From: Glycomyces harbinensis
GTDB taxonomy: Bacteria > Actinomycetota > Actinomycetes > Mycobacteriales > Micromonosporaceae
Direction of reading: 5' to 3'
Assembly: GCF_900101745.1 (NCBI RefSeq)
Contig: NZ_FNAD01000007.1
Span: forward strand, 62,001 to 126,000
DNA: 64,000 nt
The first letter of the stretch is position 1, and each line of letters opens with the position of its first letter. This document shows, in pieces, positions 1 to 9,750 of this stretch. Position numbers and translations under genes: made by a program. The notes under the pieces are model-generated. The model ran no database searches, had not been told where the DNA came from, and saw only the letters and a list, made by a program, of their open reading frames with translations.

Positions 1-1287
1 CGCCTCGCCAGTACGAACCCCGAGGAGCGGCGCGGCGCGCTGCTACTCAACCCGGGCGGGCCCGGCGGCGCGGGCCTGGGCCAGCCGGTCGAGATGGCCG
101 ACCTCGGCCTGCCCGACAGCGTCACCGACGCCTACGACCTCATCGGCATGGACCCCCGCGGCGTCGGCCACTCGACGCCGGTGAGCTGCGGCTTCACCGA
201 AGGCGGGGCCTACCGCGGCAACGTCCCGCCGTACGCGGCCGACGACGCCGCGGTCGACGCGCAGGCCGAGATCGCCGAGGCGGTCGCCGACCAGTGCGCC
301 GCGGCCGACACCGAAGGCCTCCTGCCGCACATCAGCACCGCCAACACGGCGCGGGACATCGACGCCGTTCGGGCCGCGCTCGGCGAGGACGAGCTCAGCT
401 ACTACGGCGCCTCCTACGGCTCCACCCTCGGCGCGGCCTACGCCTCGCTGTTCCCCGACACGAGCGGCCGGGTCGTGCTCGACAGCAACACCGGCGGCAC
501 CGCCTTCGACTACGAGGACCAGCGCCGCTGGGGCAGCGACTTCGGGCCGAACTTCCAGCACTTCGCCGAATGGGCGGCCGAACGCGACGACGGCTACGGC
601 CTCGGCGGGACCCCCGAAGCGGTGCGGGAGACCTTCTTCGCGCTCGCCGAGCAGCTCGACGAGCAGCCTGTCGCCGAGTACGACGGCGCGATGTTCCGGT
701 TCGTCGTGTTCGTCTCGCTCTACAGCGAGGGCTCGTTCCCCGGGGCCGCCCGGCTCTGGCAGTCGCTGGCCGCCGGCGACGCGGCCGCCGCCTCCCGCCT
801 GGGCGGCGAACTGGACGTCCCGGCCTCCACTAAGGATGGTTCTGATGGTGCGGTCCTGGCCTACGACAACGCCTGGTCCGCGTACCTCGCCGTGACGTGC
901 AACGACTCCGACTGGCCGGAGGACCTGGCGGTCTACCGCGAGAACGCGGCCGCCGACCGCGAGGCGTACCCGATGTTCGGCGGGGCCGGCGCGAACGTCA
1001 TGCCGTGCGCCTTCTGGAGCGACGAACCCGCCGAGCCGGAGGTCCCGATCACCGACGAGGGCCCGCAGAACGTGCTCATCGTGCAGAACCTGCTCGACGT
1101 CGCCACCCCGTACGCGGGTGCCGAGATCAACCGCGAGGCGTTCGGCGACCGGTCGCGCCTCGTCAGCGTCGACGGCTTCGGCCACGGCGTCTACGTGTAC
1201 GGCGGCAACGCGTGCGCGCTGAACACCGCCACGGCGTTCCTGGTCGACGGCGAGATGCCCGAGTCCGACGTCCGCTGCGAGGCCTAG
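1..1287 (+). CDS. TAP-like secreted serine peptidase (alpha/beta hydrolase), 5' truncated
   Basis: The reading frame is open from the first base, so the start and any signal peptide lie outside the window. An oxyanion-hole type motif LLLNPGGPGGAG comes first, then the nucleophile elbow G-A-S-Y-G (Ser codon 412-414). Near the end NLLDVATPYAGA would supply the acid and DGFGHGVYVYGGNAC the catalytic His, followed by the TAP-like C-terminal domain with paired cysteines. This is the layout of actinobacterial tripeptidyl-aminopeptidase-like exported hydrolases, which remove short N-terminal peptides outside the cell. The substrate cannot be told from the sequence. The gene is followed by a strong hairpin and looks unlinked to the sugar genes downstream. 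Confidence 0.85.
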   Translation, partial: RLASTNPEERRGALLLNPGGPGGAGLGQPVEMADLGLPDSVTDAYDLIGMDPRGVGHSTPVSCGFTEGGAYRGNVPPYAADDAAVDAQAEIAEAVADQCAAADTEGLLPHISTANTARDIDAVRAALGEDELSYYGASYGSTLGAAYASLFPDTSGRVVLDSNTGGTAFDYEDQRRWGSDFGPNFQHFAEWAAERDDGYGLGGTPEAVRETFFALAEQLDEQPVAEYDGAMFRFVVFVSLYSEGSFPGAARLWQSLAAGDAAAASRLGGELDVPASTKDGSDGAVLAYDNAWSAYLAVTCNDSDWPEDLAVYRENAAADREAYPMFGGAGANVMPCAFWSDEPAEPEVPITDEGPQNVLIVQNLLDVATPYAGAEINREAFGDRSRLVSVDGFGHGVYVYGGNACALNTATAFLVDGEMPESDVRCEA

Positions 1288-1293
1288 GACCGC

Positions 1294-1327
1294 GACGCGC
1301 CCGCCGCGCTCATGCGGCGGGTGCGTC
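1294..1327 (+). terminator. hairpin terminator after the TAP-like peptidase
   Basis: GACGC-G-CCCGCCGC pairs with GCGGCGGG-T-GCGTC around a 6-base loop, giving a 14-bp stem with one G-T. It starts 7 bases after the stop codon. There is no U-tract, as is common in GC-rich actinobacteria. Confidence 0.65.
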
Positions 1328-1441
1328 GGAACGTCCAGGCGGGGAAGCGATTTGCGGCTTCTCGCGAATGGAACGGCGCTTTAGCGTCGATATGCCCGGG
1401 CGCCGGCCGGTTCCCGGGGTTCTCCATTCGAGGAGTGGTTC

Positions 1442-4066
1442 ATGAGCATCAGCACGGGACGACGGCGTCCCCTCGGATTGCTGGCCGCGGCGGCGGTGGC
1501 CGGGGCGGCCAGCCTCGTCGCGGCCGCCGGACCCGCTTACGCCGCAGGGACGCACAGCGTGTCCTCACCGGACGGATCGATCACCTTCACCGTCACCGAC
1601 CAGCCCGACGGCTCGCTCACCTACGAGGTGACGGCCGGTACCACCGCGATCTTCGAGGAGTCGCCCCTCGGCATCACCACCGACGAGGTCGACTTCGCAG
1701 AAGGCCTCGCCTTCGCCGCGGAATCCCGCACATCGATCGACGAGACCTACACGCTCCCCGCCGGAACCGACCCGAGCTACACGAACCGGGCCGAGGAACT
1801 GGTCCTGGAGTACACCAAGGACGGCGAGACCATGGAACTCGTCGTCCGCGCCTACGACGACGGCGTGGCCTACCGCTACCGCCTCCCCGGCGAGGGCGAC
1901 CTGACCGTCACCGGCGAGTCCAGCGGCTTCCGCCTCCCCGCCGGGACCGGCGGCTGGGCCGCCGACTGGAACGGCAACTACGAGCAGGACTACATCTACC
2001 GCGATGCGGCGCAGCTGAACTCGGGCGCCGACCTCACGATGCCGCTCCTGGCGTCCATCGCGGACAACCGCTACTTCGCGCTCATCACCGAGGCGAACGT
2101 CTACAACGCGAACGCGAGCTACGCGCCCGCGATGCTCGAAGGCGACGGCCAGGGCACCGGACTGCTGCGCGTCGCGCGCACGCCCGACCAGGCCTTCCCG
2201 ATCGCGAGCGCCCACCCGTTCCAGACCCCGTGGCGCACCGCGGTCATCGCCGCGGACCTCGACGCGCTGTACAACACCGACCTCGTCCAGAACCTCAACC
2301 CGCCCGCCGCCGAGCAGCCCGACTGGGTCGCGCCCGGCCGCGCCGGCTGGACCTGGTACACCGACGACGACAGCGCCGCCGACATGGACAAGCAGAAGCA
2401 GATGGTCGACTTCGCCGCCTCCATGGGCTGGGAGTACGTCACCGTCGACTGCTGCTACGACCCGGCGACCGACCTGCCCGAGATCAGCGAGTACGCCGCG
2501 CGGCGCGGGGTGAAGATCTTCGCGTGGGTCACCGCGGAGCCCTTCGCCACGCCCGAACTGGCCGACGCCCTCGCCGCCGAGCACAAGGCGTACGGCGTCG
2601 CGGGCCTCAAAGTCGACTTCTTCCTGAACGACTCGCAAGAGGTCCAGGAGTGGTACCAGTCGATCGGCGACGCCGCGGGGGAGCACGAACTCATGCTCGA
2701 CCTCCACGGCAGCACCAAGCCCAGCGGTGAGAACCGCACGTGGCCTTGGGTCCTGACCACCGAGGCCGTGGCGGGGACCGAGCACTACAAGTACCCGCCG
2801 CCGACCACCGCGCGCCTCGACGCGACCCTGCCGTTCACGCGCGGGCCGCTCGGCGGCATGGACTACACCCCCGCGATGATCTCCCAGAACGACTCGATCC
2901 TCACCCAGGCGCACACGCTCGCCCAGTCGATCGTGTTCACCTCGGCGATGGTCAACTACGCCGACTCGGCCGCGGCGTACGAGCAGTGGCCCGGCCGGCA
3001 CCTGCTGCGCGCCGTCCCGACCGTCTGGGACGAGTCCCGCGTCGTCGAGGGCTTCCCCGGCGACCACATCACCGTGGCCCGCCGCAGCGGCGAGGACTGG
3101 TTCATCGGGGCCATGACCGACCCCGCCCGCACCGCGAGCGTCCCGCTCGACTTCCTGGACGCCGGCACCTACACGGCGACGATCTTCGCCGACGACGCCG
3201 AAGGCCGCGTCGAGGTCAGCACGCAGCAGGTCACCAGCGGCGACACCCTGTCGCTGCCGATGATCGCCACCGGCGGCGCCTCGGTGCACCTGTCGACCAC
3301 GCCGCTGGAGCAGATCGGCGCCGACGACACCCGCTACGAGGCCGAGGACCAGGTCCTCGGCGGCGGCGCGGCGGTCGGCGACTGCAAGGGCTGCTCCGAG
3401 GGCGCCAAGGCCGGCTTCCTCGGCGCGGGCGGCTCGGTCGAGTTCACCGACGTCACCGCCGCCGAGGCCGGCACCCACGAGCTGACCTTCAGCTATACGT
3501 CCGGCGACCCGCGCGACGTGCGGATCACCGTGAACGGCCAGGTGATCGCCACCGAGGAGCTGACCGATTCGGGCGGCTGGGAGTTCGTCAACAAGTGGAC
3601 CGTGGACGTGCCGCTTCAAGCCGGGCCCAACACGATCCGCTTCGACAACCCGGACGAGTACGCGCCCGACATCGACGCGCTCACGGTCAGCCGGACCACC
3701 GAGGCCGAGGACCCCGGGAACACGCTGAGCGGCGGCGCCGCGGTCGCCCCGTGCGCCGAATGCTCGGGCGGCTCGCTCGTGACCGGGCTCGACGGCTCCG
3801 GGTCCCTCACCGTCGCGGACCTCGGCACCGCCGACGCGGGGAACCACACCGTGAGGCTCCACTACGCGAGCGCCGATGACGCCACCGTCCTGGTCAGCGT
3901 CGGCGGCGGCGCGCCCGTCGAGGTCGCGCTGCCCGCGACCGGCTCGGACACGGCGGTCGCGACGAAGACGATCGGGCTCGACCTGCCCACTTCAGGCGGG
4001 ACCGTCACCGTCACGGGCGCGTCCGCGCCCGGGCTCGGGGTCGACAGCGTCAGCATCGTGCGCTGA
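1442..4066 (+). CDS. Secreted GH97 alpha-glycosidase with C-terminal CBM35-like modules
   Basis: An 874-aa protein with a Sec signal peptide (RRR then a hydrophobic stretch ending near AYAAG, residue 35). GH97 features follow: an N-terminal beta-sandwich, then a barrel with GWTWYTDDD, GVAGLKVDFF (Asp392) and TTEAVAGTEHY (Glu441, Glu447). In GH97 an Asp at the LKVDFF position is the nucleophile of the retaining, alpha-galactosidase-type branch, so alpha-galactoside cleavage is more likely than inverting alpha-glucosidase activity; this is inferred from family knowledge. After residue 620 there is a CBM35-like module (YEAEDQVLGGGA) and a second shorter beta-rich repeat. GAGGAG lies 6 bases before the ATG. 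It probably trims oligosaccharides outside the cell for the importer downstream. Confidence 0.88.
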   Translation: MSISTGRRRPLGLLAAAAVAGAASLVAAAGPAYAAGTHSVSSPDGSITFTVTDQPDGSLTYEVTAGTTAIFEESPLGITTDEVDFAEGLAFAAESRTSIDETYTLPAGTDPSYTNRAEELVLEYTKDGETMELVVRAYDDGVAYRYRLPGEGDLTVTGESSGFRLPAGTGGWAADWNGNYEQDYIYRDAAQLNSGADLTMPLLASIADNRYFALITEANVYNANASYAPAMLEGDGQGTGLLRVARTPDQAFPIASAHPFQTPWRTAVIAADLDALYNTDLVQNLNPPAAEQPDWVAPGRAGWTWYTDDDSAADMDKQKQMVDFAASMGWEYVTVDCCYDPATDLPEISEYAARRGVKIFAWVTAEPFATPELADALAAEHKAYGVAGLKVDFFLNDSQEVQEWYQSIGDAAGEHELMLDLHGSTKPSGENRTWPWVLTTEAVAGTEHYKYPPPTTARLDATLPFTRGPLGGMDYTPAMISQNDSILTQAHTLAQSIVFTSAMVNYADSAAAYEQWPGRHLLRAVPTVWDESRVVEGFPGDHITVARRSGEDWFIGAMTDPARTASVPLDFLDAGTYTATIFADDAEGRVEVSTQQVTSGDTLSLPMIATGGASVHLSTTPLEQIGADDTRYEAEDQVLGGGAAVGDCKGCSEGAKAGFLGAGGSVEFTDVTAAEAGTHELTFSYTSGDPRDVRITVNGQVIATEELTDSGGWEFVNKWTVDVPLQAGPNTIRFDNPDEYAPDIDALTVSRTTEAEDPGNTLSGGAAVAPCAECSGGSLVTGLDGSGSLTVADLGTADAGNHTVRLHYASADDATVLVSVGGGAPVEVALPATGSDTAVATKTIGLDLPTSGGTVTVTGASAPGLGVDSVSIVR

Positions 4067-4079
4067 TCGTCCCAGCGCG

Positions 4080-4115
4080 AGGGCCGGGGGCAAGCATTTG
4101 CCGCACCCCGGCCCT
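4080..4115 (+). terminator. hairpin terminator after secreted GH97
   Basis: AGGGCCGGGG and CCCCGGCCCT form a perfect 10-bp stem, and the loop contains a second small hairpin (GGCAA..TTGCC). It lies 13 bases past the stop of the secreted GH97 and separates it from the following operon. Confidence 0.65.
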
Positions 4116-4243
4116 TCCGCGTTGCGGCGAATCGTCCAGGCGACCCGTGCGATCGAACATTCCCGCGGGGCCCTCCGGCCGTTAGCCTCAGAACAGCCGG
4201 TGCGCATCCTGCACACCGTTCACACCAGCAACACGGAGACGAC

Positions 4244-6730
4244 GTGGTCAACGAGAGCAGCAGCGGGACCGGGCTCGAGGTCCGCCCCGACGGGATCGCC
4301 CTGAGCGCGCCCGGGATCGACGGGCTCCGGCTCGGCCTCAGGCTCAACGGCATCGACCTCGGCGAAGGCTCATCGCTCCTGCGCAGCTCCGAGCGCGAGA
4401 TCGCCGAGGAGTGGACCGCCCGCTCCGGCAAGGCCGTCGGCACCCACCGGTACCGCCACGTCGAGCAGGTCCACGAGCTGCGGCACGAGAGCGGCCTCGA
4501 ATGGCAGATCCATGTGCGCACCGCCGCCGACGGGATCGCCGTCCGCTACGCCGCGGCCCGGCTCGAAGGCCACGGCCGCCTCACCGCCGAGCACACGCTC
4601 ATGCGGCTCGACCCGTCCGCCCGCGTCTGGGCCCTCGACTACCAGACCTGGTACGAGACGCCCCGCTTCGGCGCCGACCTCCCCGACCTGAAAGCGGGCG
4701 CCTACGGCTTCCCGCTCCTGGCCCGCACCGGCGAGGACCGGTACCTCCTGGTCACCGAGTCCGGGATCGACGGCCGCTTCAGCGGCGCGCACGCCCAGAT
4801 CGAGGACGGCGCCCTCGCCTTCGCCGCCGCCGACGCCGACGTCGAGGTCACGCGCGGCCCGCTGACCCCGTGGCGCGTCTTCCTCCGCGGGAGCCTCGCC
4901 GCGATCGTCGAGAGCCGCTTCGTCGACGAGCTCGCGCCGGCGCCCCTGGACCCCGCCGTCGACACGTCCTGGGTCCGCCCGGGCCGCGCCGCCTGGTCCT
5001 GGTGGTCGGACTTCTACTCCGGCGCGCAGCTGGAGCGCCAGCGCCACTTCGTGGACGCCGCCGCCCGCCTCGGCTGGGAGCACCTGCTCATCGACTGCGG
5101 CTGGGACGAGACCTGGGTGCCCGAGATCGTGTCCTACGCGAGCCGCCGCGGCGTCCAGGTCCACCTGTGGGCGGTCTGGCACGACCTCGACGGGCCCGAA
5201 GGGCTCGCGAAGCTCGCGCTCTGGCGCTCCTGGGGCGTCGCGGGCGTCAAGGTCGACTTCATGGAGTCGGAGTCGAAGGACCGGTACCGCTGGTACGACA
5301 CGGTCCTCGCCGAGACCGCCCGCCTGGGCCTGCACGTCAACTTCCACGGCTCGGTGATCCCGCGCGGCTGGGCGCGGACCTGGCCGCAGGTCGTCGGCTA
5401 CGAGGCGATCCGCGGCAGCGAGTACTACGTGTTCTACGACGACACGCCGCTCACGGCCGCGCACAACGTGATCCAGCCGTTCACGCGGAACGTCGCCGGC
5501 GCGATGGACTACACGCCCGTCGCGTTCTCGGCCCCGGGGCGGACCACCAGCGACGGCCACGAGCTCGCGCTGAGCGTGGCCTTCGAATGCGGCATCACGC
5601 ATTTCGCCGACGACGTGGACGCTTACCTCGCGCGGCCCGAGGCCGCGCGGTTCCTCGCCGAACTCGCGCCCTCCTGGGACGAGACGCGGCTGCTCGCGGG
5701 CGATCCCGACCGCGAGGCCGTCATCGCCCGCCGCTCGGGCGACCGCTGGTTCATCGGCGCCGTCGCGACCGGCGAGGCCCGCACGCTCACCGTCCCGCTC
5801 GACCGCATCGCGGCCCGCGCCGACGCGTGGATCGTCCGCGACGGCCCGGACGGCCTCGCCGCCGAACACCGCACTGTGGACGGTTCATTCACGGTGGAGC
5901 TCAAGGAGAACGGCGGCTTCGTCGCTATCCTCGCCCCCGAAGGCGCGCCGCTGTTCCGATCCGCGGAGCGACCCGAACTGGCGGCCCCGAACGTCGAACC
6001 GGCCATCGCGCTCGCGGGCGCCGACGGCACCGCCGAGATCCGGACCGATCCCGGCGCCACCGTGCGGCTCGCCCCCGGCTGGAGCGCCGACGACCTCGGC
6101 GCCGGCCGCTGGCGCGTCCGCGCCCCGCGCGCACTGGCCCCCGGCCGCGCCGGCGTGGTCACCGTCGAGGTCCCCGGGCCCGAGGTGCCGGTGGTCGCCC
6201 ACGCCCGCGTCGTGCGACCGCTCACCGAAGGCGCGCACCGGCTCTCGTCGGTCTCCATGGCCGCGTTCGCGAACGAGAGCGGCCCGGTCGAGCGCGACCT
6301 GAGCAACGGCGGCGGCAACCCCGGCGACGGGCGCCCCATGTCCATCGCCGGGAAGGCGTTCGACGACGGCCTCGGCGCTTCGACGCCCTCCCGCATCGAC
6401 CTGTACCCGGGCGGCGGGGCCGACCGCCTCACCGTCCTGGTCGGCGTGGACGACGAGACGCCCGGGACCGCCGCGCGCGTCAGCGTCCACGGCGACGGCC
6501 GCGAGCTGTTCGCCGCCGACGTCCGCTCCGGCGAACCCGCGCTCGACGTCGCACTCGACCTCCGCGGCGTCACCGCCCTCACTTTGCGCTCGGACGCCCT
6601 GCCCGAGCATCCCGAACCGGCGCACATCGACTGGGCCGCAGGCCGACTGCACGTCGACCGCCCGCAGCCCGTCGAACCCCTCGCCGAAACCGGACCGGGC
6701 GACGACGCCCGGCCCGCGATCAAGGAGTAA
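4244..6730 (+). CDS. Cytoplasmic GH97 alpha-glycosidase with NPCBM domain
   Basis: An 828-aa second GH97 without a signal peptide, so probably intracellular. The GTG start has GGAG five bases upstream. Core motifs match the secreted paralogue: RAAWSWWSDFYSG, GVAGVKVDF with Asp338 at the retaining-branch nucleophile position, YEAIRGSEYYVF, and NVAGAMDYTPVAFS. From about residue 685 there is an NPCBM/NEW2-type domain, with the pattern LSNGGGNPGDGRPMSIAGK and GLGAS. It ends 2 bases before the importer lipoprotein gene, so it is the first gene of a six-gene operon and likely hydrolyses the imported alpha-linked oligosaccharide. The exact linkage is not determinable. Confidence 0.87.
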   Translation: MVNESSSGTGLEVRPDGIALSAPGIDGLRLGLRLNGIDLGEGSSLLRSSEREIAEEWTARSGKAVGTHRYRHVEQVHELRHESGLEWQIHVRTAADGIAVRYAAARLEGHGRLTAEHTLMRLDPSARVWALDYQTWYETPRFGADLPDLKAGAYGFPLLARTGEDRYLLVTESGIDGRFSGAHAQIEDGALAFAAADADVEVTRGPLTPWRVFLRGSLAAIVESRFVDELAPAPLDPAVDTSWVRPGRAAWSWWSDFYSGAQLERQRHFVDAAARLGWEHLLIDCGWDETWVPEIVSYASRRGVQVHLWAVWHDLDGPEGLAKLALWRSWGVAGVKVDFMESESKDRYRWYDTVLAETARLGLHVNFHGSVIPRGWARTWPQVVGYEAIRGSEYYVFYDDTPLTAAHNVIQPFTRNVAGAMDYTPVAFSAPGRTTSDGHELALSVAFECGITHFADDVDAYLARPEAARFLAELAPSWDETRLLAGDPDREAVIARRSGDRWFIGAVATGEARTLTVPLDRIAARADAWIVRDGPDGLAAEHRTVDGSFTVELKENGGFVAILAPEGAPLFRSAERPELAAPNVEPAIALAGADGTAEIRTDPGATVRLAPGWSADDLGAGRWRVRAPRALAPGRAGVVTVEVPGPEVPVVAHARVVRPLTEGAHRLSSVSMAAFANESGPVERDLSNGGGNPGDGRPMSIAGKAFDDGLGASTPSRIDLYPGGGADRLTVLVGVDDETPGTAARVSVHGDGRELFAADVRSGEPALDVALDLRGVTALTLRSDALPEHPEPAHIDWAAGRLHVDRPQPVEPLAETGPGDDARPAIKE

Positions 6731-6732
6731 CC

Positions 6733-7977
6733 ATGCGATACGACAAGAGATGGTCCGCCGCGGCCGTCGCCGCCACCGCCCTCGTGCTCTCCGCCTGCTC
6801 CGGCGGCGGCGAGGACGGCGACGTCACGCTCACCTATGCGACCTGGAGCGACGACCAGAAGCCCGCGATGGAGGCCATCGCCGAGGCGTTCGAGGCCGAC
6901 CACCCGGACATCGACGTCGAGGTGCAGGTCCTGCCCTGGCCCGAGTACTGGTCCACCCTCCAGGTCGGCGCCGCCGGACGCACCGCGCCCGACGCGTTCT
7001 GGATGCTCGCCGACCAGTTCCCCGCCTACGCCGAAGGCGGCCAGCTGCTCGACATCGCAGGCGCCGTCGAGGAAGCGGGCGTCGACCTCTCGGCCTACCC
7101 CGAGTCCGTGATGGATCTCTACGACTCGGGCGACGCGCTCTACGGCCTGCCCAAGGACTTCGACACCAACGGCATCTGGTTCAACAAGGCCCTCTTCGAC
7201 GCCGCCGGGGTCGCCTACCCCGACGACACCTGGACCTGGGAGGACACCCGCACGGCCGCTCAGGAGCTCACCGACGCCGACGCCGGCGTCTGGGGCATCG
7301 CCGCCCCGATCGACCGCCAGGGCGGCTACTACAACAGCATCTACCAGGCCGGCGGCCAGGTGATCGGCGACGACGGCAAGGCCGCGATCGACAGCCCCGA
7401 AGCCGTCTCCGGCATCGAGTTCTGGACGAACATGCAGGCCGACGGCTCCTCGCCCACGCTCCAGCAGCTCTCCGACACCGAAGCGGTGCAGATGTTCATG
7501 GACGGCAAGATCGCCATGTACTTCTCCGGGTCCTTCTGGGCCCAGCGCCTCTACGGCGACGAGGCCTTCCGCGCGAACGTCGGCGTCGCGCCGCTCCCGA
7601 CCGGACAGCAGCGGGCCTCCATGATCTCGGGCATCCTCAACGCCGGGTACGCCGGCACCGAGCACCCCGAGGAACTCGCCGAGTTCCTGATCTTCGCCAG
7701 CGGCGAAGAGGCCGCGAAGATCCAGGGCGAGAGCGGCGCCGTGCTGCCCGCCTACGAAGGCACGCAGCAGACCTGGCTCGACTCGATGCCCGAGTTCGAC
7801 CTCCAGGTGTTCGTGGACGCGGTCGAGTACTCGGTGCCGCTGCCGATCAGCGGCAACGCCGCCGAATGGACCGGCCTCGAAGGCGAGTACCTCACCCCCG
7901 CATGGAACGGCGAGCAGTCCGCCGCCGACGCCGCCGCGGCCTACAACGCCGCCATCGACGAGGTCCTCGCCGAGTGA
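6733..7977 (+). CDS. Sugar ABC transporter substrate-binding lipoprotein
   Basis: A 414-aa cluster 1 (CUT1-type) solute-binding protein. The signal peptide ends in the lipobox LSAC, giving a lipid-anchored Cys at residue 21. The mature start VTLTYATWSDDQKPAMEAIAEAF is typical of the family, as are PKDFDTNGIWFNKALFDAAGV and GKIAMYFSGSFWAQ. AAGGAG precedes the ATG and overlaps the end of the GH97 gene. It delivers an oligosaccharide, probably alpha-galactoside or alpha-glucoside judging from the flanking GH97 and GH36 genes, to the two permeases that follow. Confidence 0.92.
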   Translation: MRYDKRWSAAAVAATALVLSACSGGGEDGDVTLTYATWSDDQKPAMEAIAEAFEADHPDIDVEVQVLPWPEYWSTLQVGAAGRTAPDAFWMLADQFPAYAEGGQLLDIAGAVEEAGVDLSAYPESVMDLYDSGDALYGLPKDFDTNGIWFNKALFDAAGVAYPDDTWTWEDTRTAAQELTDADAGVWGIAAPIDRQGGYYNSIYQAGGQVIGDDGKAAIDSPEAVSGIEFWTNMQADGSSPTLQQLSDTEAVQMFMDGKIAMYFSGSFWAQRLYGDEAFRANVGVAPLPTGQQRASMISGILNAGYAGTEHPEELAEFLIFASGEEAAKIQGESGAVLPAYEGTQQTWLDSMPEFDLQVFVDAVEYSVPLPISGNAAEWTGLEGEYLTPAWNGEQSAADAAAAYNAAIDEVLAE

Positions 7978-8897
7978 CCGCGCCGTCCGCCCGACCCCCC
8001 GCGCGGCGCCGCCGCGCGGGCGGGCTCGGCCCCTCCCCGCTGTGGGGCTACGCGATGATCGCCCCCGCGTTCATCGGCCTCGCCGCGCTCTACCTGTGGC
8101 CGTTCGCGAAGACCTTCGGCAAGAGCTTCATGGACACCCCGGCCTTCGGGCCGGGCACCTGGACCGGTCTCGACAACTACACCGAGCTGCTCGGCGACGG
8201 CGACTTCTGGCAGGCCTTCGGGAACTCCGCGATCTACACCGCGATCCTGCTCCTGGGCGTGCCGATCGCGACGGTCCTCGCGGCGCTGATCCAGCAGATC
8301 GGCCGCGGCCGGGCCGTGTACCGCGTGCTGTACTTCCTGCCCGTGGTCACCCTGCCCGTGGCCGTCAGCATGGTGTGGCGGTTCATCTACAACGGCGACT
8401 TCGGCCTGCTGAACTGGGCGCTCTCGCTGGTCGGCATCCCCGGCCAGTACTGGGTCGCCGACGACGCCTACGCGATCTACGCGATCGGCGCGGTCGGCAT
8501 CTGGATGAGCCTGGGGGTCAACCTCATCATCCTCGGCGCCGGACTCCAGTCGATCCCGCCCGAGCTCTACGAGGCGTCCTCGATGGACGGCGCGGGCCGC
8601 GTGCGGCAGTTCTTCTCGATCACGCTGCCGCTCTTGTCCCCGAGCGTCTTCCTGGTGACCGTGCTGACCGTCATCTCCGCGCTCCAGATGTTCGACCTCG
8701 TCTTCGTGATGCTCCGCAGCGTCGACAACACCGCACTCGACGGCTCCAAGACCATCGTCTACCTGTTCTACGAGAAGGCGTTCGTGCAGTTCGACCAGGG
8801 CTACGGCGCCGCGATCGCGGTCGTGCTGCTCCTGGTGATCATGCTCGCCACCGTCTTCCAGTTCCGCGTCCAGCGCCGGTGGGTGTTCTATGACTGA
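7974..8897 (+). CDS. Sugar ABC transporter permease, MalF/UgpA type
   Basis: A 307-aa integral membrane protein. The GTG start overlaps the stop of the binding protein (GTGA, 4 bases), implying coupled translation. Six hydrophobic segments are visible, starting at GYAMIAPAFIGLAALYLWPF. The cytoplasmic EAA loop reads YEASSMDGAGRVRQFFSITL. The N-terminus is basic and proline-rich (ARPPARRRRAGG). It pairs with the next gene to form the channel. No ATPase gene is present in the locus. Confidence 0.92.
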   Translation: MTAPSARPPARRRRAGGLGPSPLWGYAMIAPAFIGLAALYLWPFAKTFGKSFMDTPAFGPGTWTGLDNYTELLGDGDFWQAFGNSAIYTAILLLGVPIATVLAALIQQIGRGRAVYRVLYFLPVVTLPVAVSMVWRFIYNGDFGLLNWALSLVGIPGQYWVADDAYAIYAIGAVGIWMSLGVNLIILGAGLQSIPPELYEASSMDGAGRVRQFFSITLPLLSPSVFLVTVLTVISALQMFDLVFVMLRSVDNTALDGSKTIVYLFYEKAFVQFDQGYGAAIAVVLLLVIMLATVFQFRVQRRWVFYD

Positions 8898-9747
8898 TCC
8901 GATCACGAAACCCCGCAACGGCACGAAGGCGGGCCGGCGCGGCGAGTGGGTCCTGCACCTCGCCCTCACCGCCACCGCGGCGCTCATGGTGGCGCCCTTC
9001 GCATGGCAGCTGCTCACCGCGTTCAAGTCCACCGGCGAGGCCTCCCAGTCGCCACCGACGTTCTGGCCCGCGGCGCCGACCGGCGACGCGTTCACCACGT
9101 TCTTCGACTCGGTGCCGGTCTGGAGCCAGTTCACCGTCTCGGCCTCGGCACTGGCGCTGCGCGTCGTCGGGCAGCTCGTGGTCGCGGCGCTCGCCGGGTA
9201 CGCCTTCGCGCGGCTGCGCTTCCCCGGGCGGACCGTCCTCTTCGGCCTGTTCATCGCGATGCTCATGGTCCCCAGCCAGCTGTTCCTCATCGGACAGTTC
9301 GAGCTGATCCGGGACTTCAAGCTGCTCGACACGATTCCCGCCCTGGCGATCCCGGGCATGTTCTCGGCGTTCGGCATCTTCTTGATGCGGCAGGCGTTCA
9401 TGTCGATCCCGACCGCCTACGAGGAGGCCGCGCGCCTCGACGGGGCCGGACCCCTGCGCACCTTCGCGTTCGTAATGCTCCCGATGGTCAAGCCCACGCT
9501 GGGCGCGCTCGCGGTGCTCACCTCGCTGTACTCCTGGAACGACCTGCTGTGGTCGCTCATCGTCTCGCCCCGCGGCGACAACCGCCCGCTGACGGTGGGC
9601 CTGGCCGGACTCCAGGGCCAGTACGGCACCGACTACCCGACCCTGATGGCCGGCGCGCTCGTGGCGTCGCTGCCGCTCATCGTCATCTTCCTGGTGCTCC
9701 AGCGCCAGTTCTTCAACGGCATCGCCAGCAGCGGCTTGAAAGGCTGA
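8890..9747 (+). CDS. Sugar ABC transporter permease, MalG/UgpE type
   Basis: A 285-aa second CUT1 permease whose ATG lies inside the previous gene (8-base overlap). Hydrophobic helices are spaced as in MalG, and the EAA loop reads YEEAARLDGAGPLRTFAFVML. It ends 3 bases before the GH36 gene. The required ATP-binding subunit is absent here. In streptomycetes a shared MsiK-type ATPase serves many such importers, and the same is inferred here. Confidence 0.92.
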   Translation: MTDPITKPRNGTKAGRRGEWVLHLALTATAALMVAPFAWQLLTAFKSTGEASQSPPTFWPAAPTGDAFTTFFDSVPVWSQFTVSASALALRVVGQLVVAALAGYAFARLRFPGRTVLFGLFIAMLMVPSQLFLIGQFELIRDFKLLDTIPALAIPGMFSAFGIFLMRQAFMSIPTAYEEAARLDGAGPLRTFAFVMLPMVKPTLGALAVLTSLYSWNDLLWSLIVSPRGDNRPLTVGLAGLQGQYGTDYPTLMAGALVASLPLIVIFLVLQRQFFNGIASSGLKG

Positions 9748-9750
9748 ACC

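Noticed and set aside
1380..1441. Short palindrome CGCTTTAGCG upstream of the secreted GH97 as a LacI-type operator.
   Set aside because: Too short, lacks the central CG of LacI sites, and no LacI gene is present.
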